Shown: positions 47,527 through 57,244 of the stretch, piece after piece | Numbering within the stretch: position 1 is the first letter of the stretch | How the letters are laid out: each line of letters starts with the position of its first letter | Assembly (NCBI RefSeq): GCF_023169885.1 | Contig: NZ_AP025516.1 | Location: 3,141,501 to 3,205,500, forward strand | DNA from: Desulfofustis limnaeus | GTDB lineage: Bacteria > Desulfobacterota > Desulfobulbia > Desulfobulbales > Desulfocapsaceae | DNA: 64,000 nt | Direction: 5' to 3' | The notes under the pieces: model-generated | What the model saw: the letters and a program-made list of their open reading frames with translations, nothing else | Told to the model about the DNA's origin: nothing | Databases searched by the model: none | Position numbers and translations under genes: made by a program

Positions 47527-50500
47527 CTATTGAGTGGTAAGCAGCAATTCGACGGCGGAACGCCCGCGTCGGCCGAGCAGATCCTCCACGCGCAGCCCTT
47601 TCGGCTTGATCAGCTTGAAATGATCACTGCAAATAGCAAAATCCTCAAGAAGCTGCTCGGCGCGGCGGCTCCCGGTCTCGGCATGGTGGGCGGCGATCAT
47701 ACCCCGCAGATATTCCTTGAGCTGCAGGTGGTCGGTCAGCGACAGGATCTCCACCAGTTCCCGGTTTATCCGCCGCCGACAGGTGTCGGTTTCGTCGTAA
47801 AGGTAGGCGAATCCGCCGGTCATACCGGCACCGAAATTGATGCCGATCTCACCAAGAATCGCCACTACGCCGCCGGTCATGTATTCACAACCGTTATCGC
47901 CGATCCCCTCGACCACTGCCTGGGCCCCCGAGTTGCGGACGGCGAATCGTTCGCCGGCCCGACCGGCCGCATAGAGGCGGCCGCCGGTGGCGCCGTAAAG
48001 GCAGGTATTGCCGATAATCACCGACTCGTGCGAACGATACGAGACCCCAGCCGGCGGTCGGACGACCAGCATGCCGCCGGCCATTCCCTTGCCCACATAA
48101 TCGTTGGCATCACCGGTCAACACCAGGCGCAGGCCGCCGGTGTTCCAGACCCCGAAACTCTGGCCGGCGGTACCGCTCAGTTCGATGGTGATCGGGTTGG
48201 CTGCCAGTCCCTGGTTGCCGTAGCGGGACGCGATCTCTCCGGACAGCCGGGCCCCGACCGATCGATCGGTATTGCGTATCGGAAAAAACCCATGCCCGCC
48301 GCTCCCCGACTCGACCGATTCGGCGAATCGTTCCAGCAGCTTCTGGTTGAGCGTTCCCGGGTCATGCGGCGGATTCGTCTGGCACCGATAGGGGACAGAC
48401 CCGGCGGGCAACGGCGGCGCCACCAGCAGATCATCGAGCACCAGCCGGGCCTGCCGACCGTCGCGCACCGCAACGATCTCGAGCAGATCGGTGCGGCCGA
48501 TCAGCTCTTCCAGGCGGGGAACGCCGAGATAGGCCAGCCATTGCCTGGTTTCCCTGACCAGAAACCGGAAATAGTTCATCACCATCTCGGGCAATCCGCT
48601 GAAATGCTCGCGCCGCAGGGTCTCATCCTGGGTGGCCACACCGGTGGCGCAATTGTTGAGATGACAGATGCGCAGATATTTACACCCCAACGCGATCAAC
48701 GGTGCGGTACCGAACCCGAAGCTCTCGGCCCCGAGAATGGCTGCCTTGATGATATCGAGCCCGGTCTTCAAACCGCCATCCACCTGCAGTCGGACCTTGG
48801 CGCGCAACCCGTTGGCCACCAGGGCCCCATGGGTTTCAACCAAGCCAAGCTCCCAGGGGCTGCCGGCATACTTTACCGAGGTCAGCGGGCTGGCTCCGGT
48901 GCCCCCATCATAGCCGGAGATGGTGATCATATCGGCATACCCTTTGGCGACGCCGACCGCAATCGTGCCGACGCCCGGCTCGGAAACGAGCTTGACGGAA
49001 ACGAGCGCACGCGGATTGATCTGTTTCAGATCGAAAATCAACTGCGCTAAATCTTCAATGGAATAGATGTCATGATGCGGCGGCGGTGAGATCAGCGTGA
49101 CCCCGGGCATGGAATAACGCAGCTTGGCAATCATGGCCGTCACCTTGTGACCGGGCAACTGCCCCCCTTCCCCGGGTTTCGCGCCTTGCGCTATCTTGAT
49201 CTGGATGACGTCGGCATTCATCAGGTACTCGGGGGTCACGCCGAAACGGCCGGACGCCACCTGCTTGATCCGGGAAACCCGCTCGGTACCAAAACGAGCG
49301 CGGTCCTCCCCACCCTCGCCGCTGTTGGAAAAACCGCCGAGCCGGTTCATGGCGATCGCCAGGGCCTCATGCGCCTCGGCACTGAGGGCCCCGATGGACA
49401 TGGCGGCGGAATCGAACCGCGAGAAAAACGCCTGATCCGGCTCCACCTGAGCGATGTCGATCGGTTTTTCAGGAGTCTTCAGACGAAGCAGATCGCGCAA
49501 GCTCGCCACCGGCCGATTGTTGACCTCCTCGGCATAACGGCAATAATCGTCCCAGGAGCCACTGCGCACCGCCCGCTGCAGGGCTTGCACCACGTCAGGA
49601 TTGAAGGCGTGGTATTCGCCACCGTGCACGTATTTGTGAAAGCCGGCAGCCAACAGTGGGCGAAACGGTTTCCAGGCCTGTTGGGCACGCCGGTCCGTAT
49701 CATGCTGGATATCGGCGAAATCGACACCGCCAATACGGCTTGTCACCCCCCGAAAACACAGCTCGATGACCGATTCCCCCACACCCACCGCCTCGAAGAG
49801 TTGAGCACAACGGTAGGAGGCGATGGTGGAGATGCCCATCTTGGAGATGATCTTCATCAACCCCTTGTTGATGCCCGCCCGGTAATTGCTCATCACCATA
49901 CGCAACGGCGCGGTGATGGTACCGTCCTCCACCAGGCGGGCCAGCGTTTCGTAGACCAGATACGGGTAGACGGCAGTGGCGCCGAAGCCGATCAGCACGG
50001 CGAAGTGATGCGGATCCCTGGCTTCGGCGGTCTCGACGATAAGATTGGTGTCGCAGCGCAGGTTGTTTTTCGCCAGCCCCTCCTGCACCGCGCCCACCGC
50101 CGCCAGGGCGGGAATCGGCAGCGTGTCGCTGCCGATTCGCCGGTCGGAAAGAATGAGCAGCACCGCCCCGGCCCGGGTCTGTTCGATGGCACTGGCCACC
50201 ACTCGCTGTACGGCCTTTTCCAACCCCTCGGCAGGCCGGTAATTGAGGTCGATGACCATATGCCGGTAATGATCGCTGTCCAGGCTTTTGAGTTGCTGCA
50301 AGTCACTGAAGACGAGAACCGGAGAGGCAAACTGGTAACGATGGGCTTGGCCCATGGTTTCTTCGAAGACATTATGCTCCCGACCGATGCAGGTGACCAA
50401 CGACATCACATGCTGCTCACGCAACGGATCGATGGGGGGGTTGGTCACCTGGGCGAATTTCTGTCGGAAATAATCGAACAACAGCCGCGGCCGGTCGGAC

Positions 50501-51987
50501 AGAACCGCCATCGGCGTATCGTCGCCCATCGAGGCCACGGGCTCATGGCCGGTCTCGCCCAACACCCTGATAACTTGATCGATCTCGTCGAGTGAATAGC
50601 CGAACAGCTTCTGGTAGGTTAACAACTCATCGTCGGAAAGCGACCGACGGCCCGCCTGGTCCTCGGCCAACTGCTCGGTCGGTATCAGACAATGGCAATT
50701 CTGCTGCAGCCATTGCCGATACGGATGCCTGGTCTTCAGCTCATTGTCGATAGCCCAGGAACTCCAGATCCTGCCGTTCATGGTATCGACAACCAGCAGT
50801 TCGCCGGGTCCGACCCGGCCCTTCTCCACCACTTCGTCGGCGCTATAATCCCAGATCCCTATTTCCGAGGCCAGGGTGATGAATCGGTCCCGGGTCACCA
50901 CATAACGGGCCGGGCGCAGCCCGTTGCGGTCCAGACCGCAGGCGGCGAATCGCCCGTCGCTCATGACGATACCGGCTGGACCGTCCCACGGCTCCATGTG
51001 CATCGAGTTGAAATCATAGAACGCCCGCAGATCTTCATCCATCTCCGGATGATTTTGCCAGGCCGGCGGGATCAGCAAACGAAAGGCCCGAAACAGGTCC
51101 ATGCCACCGGCCAGGAAGACCTCGAGCATGTTGTCCAAAGATGAGGAATCGGACCCTTCCGTTCCAACGAACGGCGCCGCTTCCTGGATGTCCGGCAGCA
51201 GCGGGGAATGAAGTTTGTAGGAACGATTCCTAGCCCAATTCCGGTTGCCGGTGATGGTGTTGATCTCACCGTTATGAGCGAGGTAGCGAAATGGCTGGGC
51301 CAGCTGCCAACGCGGCAGGGTATTGGTGGAAAATCGTTGATGGAATAGACAGATTGACGATTGCAGCCGCAGGTCGCCGAGGTCACGATAGAAATGGGGC
51401 AGATCGCCGGGACGGCACAATCCCTTGTACACCACCACCAGATTGGAAAGACTGACGATATAGAAATCAGGGTCATCAACGATCCGCTTTTCGATGCGCC
51501 GTCGCACCATGTACAGGCGCCGCTCGAAGTCACGCGGTCCCCAGCCGTAAGGCGCATTGACAAAGACCTGCATGATCGCCGGCAGTGAACTGCGGGCGAT
51601 CGGCCCGAGGGCATCCGGGTCCAGCGGGACCTGACGCCAGCCGACCAGCGATAACGTTTCCCGGGCAAACTCTTCGGCGCATACCTGTTGCACCAGCCGA
51701 CCTCTGTCGGGATCATGACCGAGAAACAGCATCCCGACCGCATATCGGTTGCCCAGTCGCCAGCCCTGCTCCCGGGCCACCGACTGAAAAAAGCTGTCCG
51801 GCTTCTGCAGCAGCAAGCCGCAGCCATCCCCGGTCTTCCCGTCCGCTCCGATGGCACCGCGATGATCCATGCGGTCAAGGGCGCCGATGGCGGTGCGCAC
51901 CAAACGATGGCTCGGCTCCCCGTCCAGGTGGGCGATCAGGCCGAACCCGCAATTGTCACGATGTTCATCACGATAAAGCTTCGACAC
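47527..51987 (-). CDS. gltB: Glutamate synthase large subunit
   Basis: 1486 residues from a GTG preceded by AAGGAG. The class II amidotransferase nucleophile is the Cys of DNCGFGLIAHLDG after a short propeptide. The FMN-binding synthase domain follows, with SGEGGEDRARFGTERVSRIKQVASGRFGV and the [3Fe-4S] set CKYLRICHLNNCATGVATQ. The C-terminus is a GXGXG beta-helix with repeated GGxxYVxD-like elements (GIGDNGCEYMTGGVVAILGEIGINFGAGMTGG). Assimilates ammonia with GltD; the two form an operon. Confidence 0.96.
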   Translation of the reverse strand: MSKLYRDEHRDNCGFGLIAHLDGEPSHRLVRTAIGALDRMDHRGAIGADGKTGDGCGLLLQKPDSFFQSVAREQGWRLGNRYAVGMLFLGHDPDRGRLVQQVCAEEFARETLSLVGWRQVPLDPDALGPIARSSLPAIMQVFVNAPYGWGPRDFERRLYMVRRRIEKRIVDDPDFYIVSLSNLVVVYKGLCRPGDLPHFYRDLGDLRLQSSICLFHQRFSTNTLPRWQLAQPFRYLAHNGEINTITGNRNWARNRSYKLHSPLLPDIQEAAPFVGTEGSDSSSLDNMLEVFLAGGMDLFRAFRLLIPPAWQNHPEMDEDLRAFYDFNSMHMEPWDGPAGIVMSDGRFAACGLDRNGLRPARYVVTRDRFITLASEIGIWDYSADEVVEKGRVGPGELLVVDTMNGRIWSSWAIDNELKTRHPYRQWLQQNCHCLIPTEQLAEDQAGRRSLSDDELLTYQKLFGYSLDEIDQVIRVLGETGHEPVASMGDDTPMAVLSDRPRLLFDYFRQKFAQVTNPPIDPLREQHVMSLVTCIGREHNVFEETMGQAHRYQFASPVLVFSDLQQLKSLDSDHYRHMVIDLNYRPAEGLEKAVQRVVASAIEQTRAGAVLLILSDRRIGSDTLPIPALAAVGAVQEGLAKNNLRCDTNLIVETAEARDPHHFAVLIGFGATAVYPYLVYETLARLVEDGTITAPLRMVMSNYRAGINKGLMKIISKMGISTIASYRCAQLFEAVGVGESVIELCFRGVTSRIGGVDFADIQHDTDRRAQQAWKPFRPLLAAGFHKYVHGGEYHAFNPDVVQALQRAVRSGSWDDYCRYAEEVNNRPVASLRDLLRLKTPEKPIDIAQVEPDQAFFSRFDSAAMSIGALSAEAHEALAIAMNRLGGFSNSGEGGEDRARFGTERVSRIKQVASGRFGVTPEYLMNADVIQIKIAQGAKPGEGGQLPGHKVTAMIAKLRYSMPGVTLISPPPHHDIYSIEDLAQLIFDLKQINPRALVSVKLVSEPGVGTIAVGVAKGYADMITISGYDGGTGASPLTSVKYAGSPWELGLVETHGALVANGLRAKVRLQVDGGLKTGLDIIKAAILGAESFGFGTAPLIALGCKYLRICHLNNCATGVATQDETLRREHFSGLPEMVMNYFRFLVRETRQWLAYLGVPRLEELIGRTDLLEIVAVRDGRQARLVLDDLLVAPPLPAGSVPYRCQTNPPHDPGTLNQKLLERFAESVESGSGGHGFFPIRNTDRSVGARLSGEIASRYGNQGLAANPITIELSGTAGQSFGVWNTGGLRLVLTGDANDYVGKGMAGGMLVVRPPAGVSYRSHESVIIGNTCLYGATGGRLYAAGRAGERFAVRNSGAQAVVEGIGDNGCEYMTGGVVAILGEIGINFGAGMTGGFAYLYDETDTCRRRINRELVEILSLTDHLQLKEYLRGMIAAHHAETGSRRAEQLLEDFAICSDHFKLIKPKGLRVEDLLGRRGRSAVELLLTTQ

Positions 51988-52216
51988 CCGATCTTCTCCT
52001 TGCAGCGGCCAGCTCGGTCATCTCTGTTGCCAGAACGTCAAGGCGTGTGGTGGAACCCGCAGCATACGGCATACGCTTGGTAAAATCCAGATAAACGAGT
52101 CTAATTATCGTCGCTGTCTCAACCCTGCCAGGGGCCTCGTGCCGCCGTGCTTCTCCACGTGGTTCGTCATGCACCTGTTGCCTTGCCCATCGCTTTCTGC
52201 CATGCTACAATCAAGT

Positions 52217-52558
52217 ATGGAAAAACAAGCGCTTACCCCCGTACACTGGATTCTGTCTCTGCTGGCAATCAGTGGCCTGGCTGCCGTTTTCATCACCCTT
52301 CTGCTGCCCACAATCAAACCGGCAATCACCGGTTCTCTCAGGGTTTGCGGTCTTGGTCTGCTGTTCTTCGGCGTCGGCGAGTTTCTCAATCGACCACTGC
52401 CCCCCTTCCGCCTCGCTGCTGGCGGCACGGATGACGATCCGCCACTGCCGGCAGAACCGGCTCGAGCGCCCTGCATGCTCGGAAACCTGTTTCTCATAGC
52501 CTCGATAATCTGCGTCTTCGTTGCCACCGCACTCTTTTTTTTCCCGTACCAGAATTAA
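52217..52558 (+). CDS. Small hypothetical membrane protein
   Basis: 113 residues from MEKQALTPVHWILSLL. About three hydrophobic segments (residues 8-33, 38-56 and 90-111), with a Pro/Asp-rich loop LAAGGTDDDPPLPAEPARAP between the second and third. No family recognised. It lies between gltB and a PilZ gene, divergent from gltB; an in-frame upstream start exists but has no ribosome site. Confidence 0.55.
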   Translation: MEKQALTPVHWILSLLAISGLAAVFITLLLPTIKPAITGSLRVCGLGLLFFGVGEFLNRPLPPFRLAAGGTDDDPPLPAEPARAPCMLGNLFLIASIICVFVATALFFFPYQN

Positions 52559-52721
52559 TCGACGAGCGATCGTCCCGGTGGCTTTGACGACACCATTTGT
52601 TCGTTACTCCCTGAATTGACTTCTCTCCTCCGATGCGTATACTATTGAGATAGCCACGCGGTGATCTCCGGCCCATCAAGGGTTGCAGGTGAGGCGAGTA
52701 GTAGAGAGCCGGAGGAAGTAT

Positions 52722-53078
52722 ATGGAAGGTGACGTAATGGAAAAACGTAGACACCCCCGTATGGTCATGACCAATCTCGAAGCGGATATCTCCGACGGCA
52801 AAGGGTTCTTCAGCGGTGTCGTGCATGACATTTCGCGCTTCGGCCTCTCGATAACCGATGTTCCGAAACGGCTCGACCGAACAGCCGACATCTATTCCGT
52901 CATCCTCGACGGCCCTGGAACACACTTCAAGTTGTTGGCCCGACCCATTTGGGAGGAAGACGACGGGACCTACAAAATCATCGGAGCGCAGATCGAAAAC
53001 AGCCCCTGGACCTGGACTGAATTCGTCATGCGCCACGAACCTGAAAGTGACGAGGATCTCCCGTCAAAATCAAACTAA
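52722..53078 (+). CDS. PilZ-domain protein
   Basis: 118 residues from MEGDVMEKRRHPR; a second start at 52737 (MEKRRHPR) also has a good ribosome site. It carries the c-di-GMP-binding motifs of PilZ: KRRHPR (the RxxxR region, about residues 8-13) and D-I-S-R-F-G near residue 37 (D/NxSxxG). Single-domain PilZ proteins act as c-di-GMP receptors for motility, exopolysaccharide or secretion. No partner gene is adjacent. Confidence 0.85.
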   Translation: MEGDVMEKRRHPRMVMTNLEADISDGKGFFSGVVHDISRFGLSITDVPKRLDRTADIYSVILDGPGTHFKLLARPIWEEDDGTYKIIGAQIENSPWTWTEFVMRHEPESDEDLPSKSN

Positions 53079-53084
53079 CGAAAT

Positions 53085-53136
53085 CCAGCAGCAGCCGGTA
53101 TCGCCGGAAAAATCAACCGGAGCCGGCGGCTGCTGG
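53085..53136. terminator. Long hairpin between convergent genes
   Basis: CCAGCAGCAGCCGG and CCGGCGGCTGCTGG form a 14-bp stem with one mismatch and a 24-base loop between the PilZ stop and the HypD-like stop. It is placed as a bidirectional terminator would be, but lacks T tracts. Confidence 0.4.
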
Positions 53137-53233
53137 ACCAGCGGGTGGTAAAGCAGCCTTTGTCCAGACAAGGCTCCTGCCCCGGAGAGGGAAGCTGCGC
53201 GTCAGCCGATGGAGGTGCTGCTCTGCGGTGGTT

Positions 53234-54355
53234 TTACAGCCTGCCGTAGGTATAGCGGAAATAGGACGCACAGATCCCTTCTTGGGCCACCATGCAGGGT
53301 CCGATGGGATGTTGCGACGTGCACGATATCCCAAAGGCGGGGCACTCGTTGGGAGTGCTGCGACCGGAAATGATCTCGGCGCATTGACACTGAATCTGCT
53401 CCTCGCCTTTCAAAAAGCGAATATTGAATCGTTTCACCGCATCATAAAGAGATAATTCTTCACGAATAACGAAGCCGCTTCCTTCAATGCTGCCGAGACC
53501 GCGCCAATCGGTTTCGACGGCGAAAAACACCTCTGAGAGCATTTTCTGGACACGGGCCGTTTCTTCGCTGGGCGTGATACCGGCGAAAGGATTTTCGTTG
53601 AGCGGACGGCCGCCGCGCACTTGCCTAACTATTTCTATGAGCCCATTGAGAATGTCGTTAATGCCGAAGCCGGCAACCGCACAGGCGAGGTGATGCTGTC
53701 TGGCCAGATTGGCATAAGCATCGCTATCGGTGATAGATTCTATGTGGCTGGAGAACAGCAGACCACGGATATTGAGTTCCGGATCGCGCAGAAGACTGGC
53801 AAGCGACGGCGGCAGGAGGCGAATCGAAGGAATAACGCAAAAGTTGGAGACGCCTTGACAGGCAGCCTCTAGAATGGTCTCGGCCACATCTGGCGCGGCT
53901 CCCTCGAAACCGACCGCGGTAAACACTACGATTTTGTCGGGAAATTTACGGGCCAGATCGAGGGCCTCCATGGGCGAATCGACCACTTCCACCTGCGCCC
54001 CTTTACGCCGAATTGAATCCAGCGATTCTCTGCTGCCGCTGACCCGGAGCAGATCTTCACAGGTGGCGGTGATGACATCGGGCTGCAGACCGATTTTAAC
54101 AAAGGCATCGATATGCCCGGCAGGCATGACACAGACGGAACAGCCCGGTCCGGCGACCACATCGAGATTGTCGGGCAGGACCTCTTCCAAGCCGTACTTC
54201 AGCAAGGTACGGTTCTGAGTGCCGCAGACCACCATTACCCTGATAGGTCGATCGACCAGCGACTTCAACTCCTGGACCAGAGCGGCGGAAATCTGGGCTT
54301 CGCCCTGTTCTGTTCGGCTCTCCATTGCTTCCATCACTGCATCTGTTCCCGGCAT
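53234..54355 (-). CDS. Divergent HypD-family protein
   Basis: 373 residues. The C-terminal [4Fe-4S] region is HypD-like (CQCAEIISG, CPAFGISC, PIGPCMVAQEGICASYF), and the overall length fits HypD, which assembles the Fe(CN)2CO unit of NiFe hydrogenases. However, the motifs I recall as near-invariant are changed: VCGGHTH is VCGTQNR, GPGCPVCV is GPGCSVCV, GFETT is GFEGA and VAGFEPLD is VAGFGIND. The Cys of VCG and the two Cys of GCxVC remain. It ends the NiFeSe hydrogenase operon, so a role with that enzyme is likely, but it may not do the standard HypD reaction. The start is uncertain. Confidence 0.75.
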   Translation of the reverse strand: MPGTDAVMEAMESRTEQGEAQISAALVQELKSLVDRPIRVMVVCGTQNRTLLKYGLEEVLPDNLDVVAGPGCSVCVMPAGHIDAFVKIGLQPDVITATCEDLLRVSGSRESLDSIRRKGAQVEVVDSPMEALDLARKFPDKIVVFTAVGFEGAAPDVAETILEAACQGVSNFCVIPSIRLLPPSLASLLRDPELNIRGLLFSSHIESITDSDAYANLARQHHLACAVAGFGINDILNGLIEIVRQVRGGRPLNENPFAGITPSEETARVQKMLSEVFFAVETDWRGLGSIEGSGFVIREELSLYDAVKRFNIRFLKGEEQIQCQCAEIISGRSTPNECPAFGISCTSQHPIGPCMVAQEGICASYFRYTYGRL

Positions 54356-54410
54356 CGCTGCGACGATACCGGGACAGAGCTGTTACTGCTGTTGACGTGA
54401 CACCTGCCGA

Positions 54411-54665
54411 TCAAGACTCCTCGGCCTCTTTCACCATATCAGCAAAATATTCGGTATCACTTATTTTTTCAGCCTCAACCGCTTCGATATCGGCGCGCGT
54501 GAGATGAAACATGCCGCAGGCGGGACAACTGCCATCGAAATTGTCACCAACGGCTCGTGCCTTGAGCTCGTCGATCGTCATGTGATCGACGTTGCCGCAC
54601 GCACCGCTCGGATTTTCAGCCCGCACCTGGATACGGCCAGGTTTCTGTTCATGTTGTTCTGTCAT
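54411..54665 (-). CDS. Small Cys-containing protein of the hydrogenase operon
   Basis: 84 residues, preceded by GGAGAGT. It has four Cys or Cys/His ligands suggestive of a small zinc or iron site: ACGNVDHMT and GSCPACGMFHLTRADIEAVEAEK. It carries an acidic C-terminus. Family not recognised. It lies between the hydrogenase large subunit and the HypD-like gene, so an accessory role in hydrogenase assembly is a reasonable inference. Confidence 0.6.
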   Translation of the reverse strand: MTEQHEQKPGRIQVRAENPSGACGNVDHMTIDELKARAVGDNFDGSCPACGMFHLTRADIEAVEAEKISDTEYFADMVKEAEES

Positions 54666-54780
54666 AACGACTCTCCATGGAGGAAACGATGCGGTTCACG
54701 GTACCGAAGCTGAAAATTCCCGCAACGAATCGCTTTCGTCATGGTGCTTGATACCGGAAAAAGGGGGTTCCGTCAAGTCT

Positions 54781-54817
54781 ACCCGGCCGTTGACTGGCGA
54801 TCAGTCAACGGCCGGGT
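54781..54817 (-). terminator. Strong hairpin after mvhA
   Basis: ACCCGGCCGTTGACTG and its exact complement form a perfect 16-bp stem with a 5-base loop, 19 bases past the mvhA stop. Without a T tract it may be a partial terminator or mRNA-stability element that lowers expression of the two downstream genes. Confidence 0.55.
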
Positions 54818-54835
54818 CAGATGTGAGAAACTGGT

Positions 54836-56284
54836 CTAATTTTTAAGGGTTTCAATCACATTGCCTTGCGCATCAACAATGTCTACGGCCAGGGGAATGC
54901 CGCCATCCAGGCGGTGAGTGGCACAAGACATTCAGGGGTCATAGGCGCGAACCGCCATTTCCACCTTATTCAAGATGCCCTGGTCATAGACCCCATCCTT
55001 GATCAGCGAGGTGGCGGCCTGTTTGACGCTCATGTTCATCGGCCCGATATTGTGGGTGGTGCCGACAATCAGGTTAGCCGACTCGATGCACCCGTCGGCG
55101 TCCGTGGTGTAATCGTGAATCAGCGTGCCTCGCGGTGCCTCGACGACACCGACGCCTCGTCCTGCCTTTGGCTCTACCTTGGCCCTGACGTTGGTGTCGG
55201 TGATACCTTCCCAGTTGAGCAGTTCGATGGTCCGTTCACAGGCGTAAACCAATTCGATCAACCGGGCATAATGATACAGCAGGGTTGCCTGGGCCGGTCG
55301 ACCGAACGCAGCCCGAAACTCCTCGAGCGCCTCCTGGGCGCGTGGGGTGGACATCTTGTCGCAGACATTGATCCGGGCCAGGGTATTGGCGCGGTAAATG
55401 CCTTTCGGCTGGTCGAGATCCAACGAAAATCCCTCGTTCCAGGAACGTGCATAGGGCATCTTCCCGTAGCCCCACGGCTCCACGTGCTCGCCGAGATAAT
55501 CGAGATAATCGGCACCTTCAAAATCCACATAGCTGCCATCCGGTTTCATCAACCGCTGCTTGCCGTCAAAGACCCGCAGAGAACCGTCCTCGCGATCAAC
55601 GGTCCCAAGAAAACCGGTGGTGATCACGCCCAGCTGGCCGATCACGTCAAGATACTTGTTGAACACGTTGTTTTTGGCAAAATCCAGCGCATACAGGGAA
55701 AAATCAAGCAGCGTCTGGGTGTCTTTGAGCATCGCTTGGCGCTCCGCCTCCGGCAGCGGCTTGGAAAAGCCACCGACCACGCAGGCGATCGGGTGAATGG
55801 CCTTGCCGGCAAAACGATCGATCATCATCTGGCCGAGTTGCCGCATCTTCACCACCTGGGTGGCCAGTTCCGGCGCCGCCTTGACCACGCCGATGACGTT
55901 GCGCACGGAATAGTCGGCATCCGGCCCAAGCACGAAATCGGGCGCCGCCAGGAAAAAGAAATGCAGGATCTTGTCGTTGATGTGGGCCATGACCTGCAGC
56001 AGTTCCCGCAACCTCTGGCCGGTCGGGGTCGGGGTGACGCCGAAGCAGCCATCGACCGCCTTGTTGGAGGCGGTATGGTGCATCCACGGGCAAATGCCGC
56101 AGATCCGATTGACGATGCGGGGCACTTCCTCGGCCGGACGCCCTTCGATGAATTTTTCAAACCCGCGCAGGGACATCAGGCTCATATAGGCGTTCTCGAC
56201 ATTTCCGGCATCGTCGAGATGAACCGCTATACGGGCATGCCCCTCAATGCGGGTAACAGGTTGAATATTGAGTACCTTACCCAT
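54836..56284 (-). CDS. mvhA: NiFeSe hydrogenase large subunit (MvhA-type), in-frame TGA as Sec451
   Basis: 482 residues from MGKVLNIQPVTRIEGHARIAV, whose ATG has AAGGAG and begins one base after mvhG ends. N-terminal nickel ligands are in RICGICPWMHH. Near the C-terminus the frame meets TGA (54934-54932) in RAYDP-Sec-MSCATH, the place of the first Cys of the DPCxxCxxH nickel motif, and then runs 31 more residues to a TAG. A SECIS-like hairpin follows. The tail after CATH fits the peptide removed by a maturation protease, encoded at the head of the operon. Group 3-like Mvh enzymes deliver H2 electrons to MvhD and HdrA. Confidence 0.93.
54900..54914 (-). promoter_or_regulatory. SECIS-like hairpin of mvhA
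   Basis: In the transcript CCGCC-UGGAU-GGCGG, a 5-bp stem with a UGGAU loop starting 17 bases after the UGA. The spacing and loop guanines fit a bacterial SECIS, and the loop is identical to the mvhD one. Confidence 0.65.
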
Positions 56285-56285
56285 G

Positions 56286-57233
56286 TTATGCTCCTTCCTT
56301 GACGGCAGCTTTTTTCTTCGGCCGCAGATTCCCGTGGGCGCCGCTGAAGCGCAACAAGGACCGGCGATCAACTACCGATTTCGTATCAATGCCGTTGCTG
56401 GCCAAGGCATTCATCATGTCCAGCATCTGGTTGCCGTCCGGTCGTACCGGGCCGAAGCAGCCGCGGCAGGGAACCCGCGCCTCGATACAGCTGGGAGCCC
56501 CGTACTTGGCACACCCGGCGGCGGTTACCGGCCCCATGCAGACAAATCCCTGCTCCAGCAGACAACGCATCTCGCTGACCGGCTTGTTCGGATCGAATTC
56601 GGCATTCTCCGTAAACCGCTTCACCTTGGTCACGCCCCCCTTCCCTTCCCTGCGAGTCGGACAGGTATCGCACACACTCTTCGTGGGCAGCACCGGCTCG
56701 CGATTTTCCAGCAGCGAAATCACGACTTCGGCGATATGGGCCGGATTCGGCGGACAACCCGGCAGCATCAGATCTACCTTGACCTTCTCGTCGACCGCAT
56801 AGACCCGGTCGAGGAGTTTTGGAACCACCTGGTCCGGTACCGTGGCACCCGGGTCGGTGGATGGGGTTCGATAGACGGCGGCGAAACTCTCTGGCCCGTT
56901 CTGACCGTTCATCAGTGCCGGAATGCCGCCGCTGGTAGCGCATGAACCAAGCGCGATGAGCACCTTACATTTCTTGCGCATCTCTTCGATAACTTCGAGA
57001 TGCTCCTCATTGGCCACACCACCGGTGACGATACCCACCACCGCTTCCGGGATCTGCAGGTGCGATCCTTCATCACCGCACTGCCCGTAGTACTTGTGGT
57101 CCATGATGACCGGCGCATGAACGATGTCCAGATGTTCGGTCAACAACGGGACGAGCGCTTCACCGATATTGAGGATGGAAATCTCGCACCCGGCACAGGA
57201 GCTCAGCCATTCCAAAGCAGTTGTTACACCCAT
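56286..57233 (-). CDS. mvhG: Mvh-type hydrogenase small subunit
   Basis: 315 residues from MGVTTALEWLSSCAGCE, chosen over the GTG five codons upstream because GGAGGAG fits it. Proximal cluster ligands are CAGC, then GSCATSGG, GCPPNP and the C-terminal extra cluster region with CDTCPTRRE, CLLEQGFVCMGPVTAAGC and CIEARVPCRGCFGP. It carries iron-sulfur clusters that move electrons between the NiFeSe site and MvhD/HdrA. It starts 11 bases after mvhD and ends one base before mvhA. Confidence 0.93.
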   Translation of the reverse strand: MGVTTALEWLSSCAGCEISILNIGEALVPLLTEHLDIVHAPVIMDHKYYGQCGDEGSHLQIPEAVVGIVTGGVANEEHLEVIEEMRKKCKVLIALGSCATSGGIPALMNGQNGPESFAAVYRTPSTDPGATVPDQVVPKLLDRVYAVDEKVKVDLMLPGCPPNPAHIAEVVISLLENREPVLPTKSVCDTCPTRREGKGGVTKVKRFTENAEFDPNKPVSEMRCLLEQGFVCMGPVTAAGCAKYGAPSCIEARVPCRGCFGPVRPDGNQMLDMMNALASNGIDTKSVVDRRSLLRFSGAHGNLRPKKKAAVKEGA

Positions 57234-57244
57234 TGTCTCCTCCT

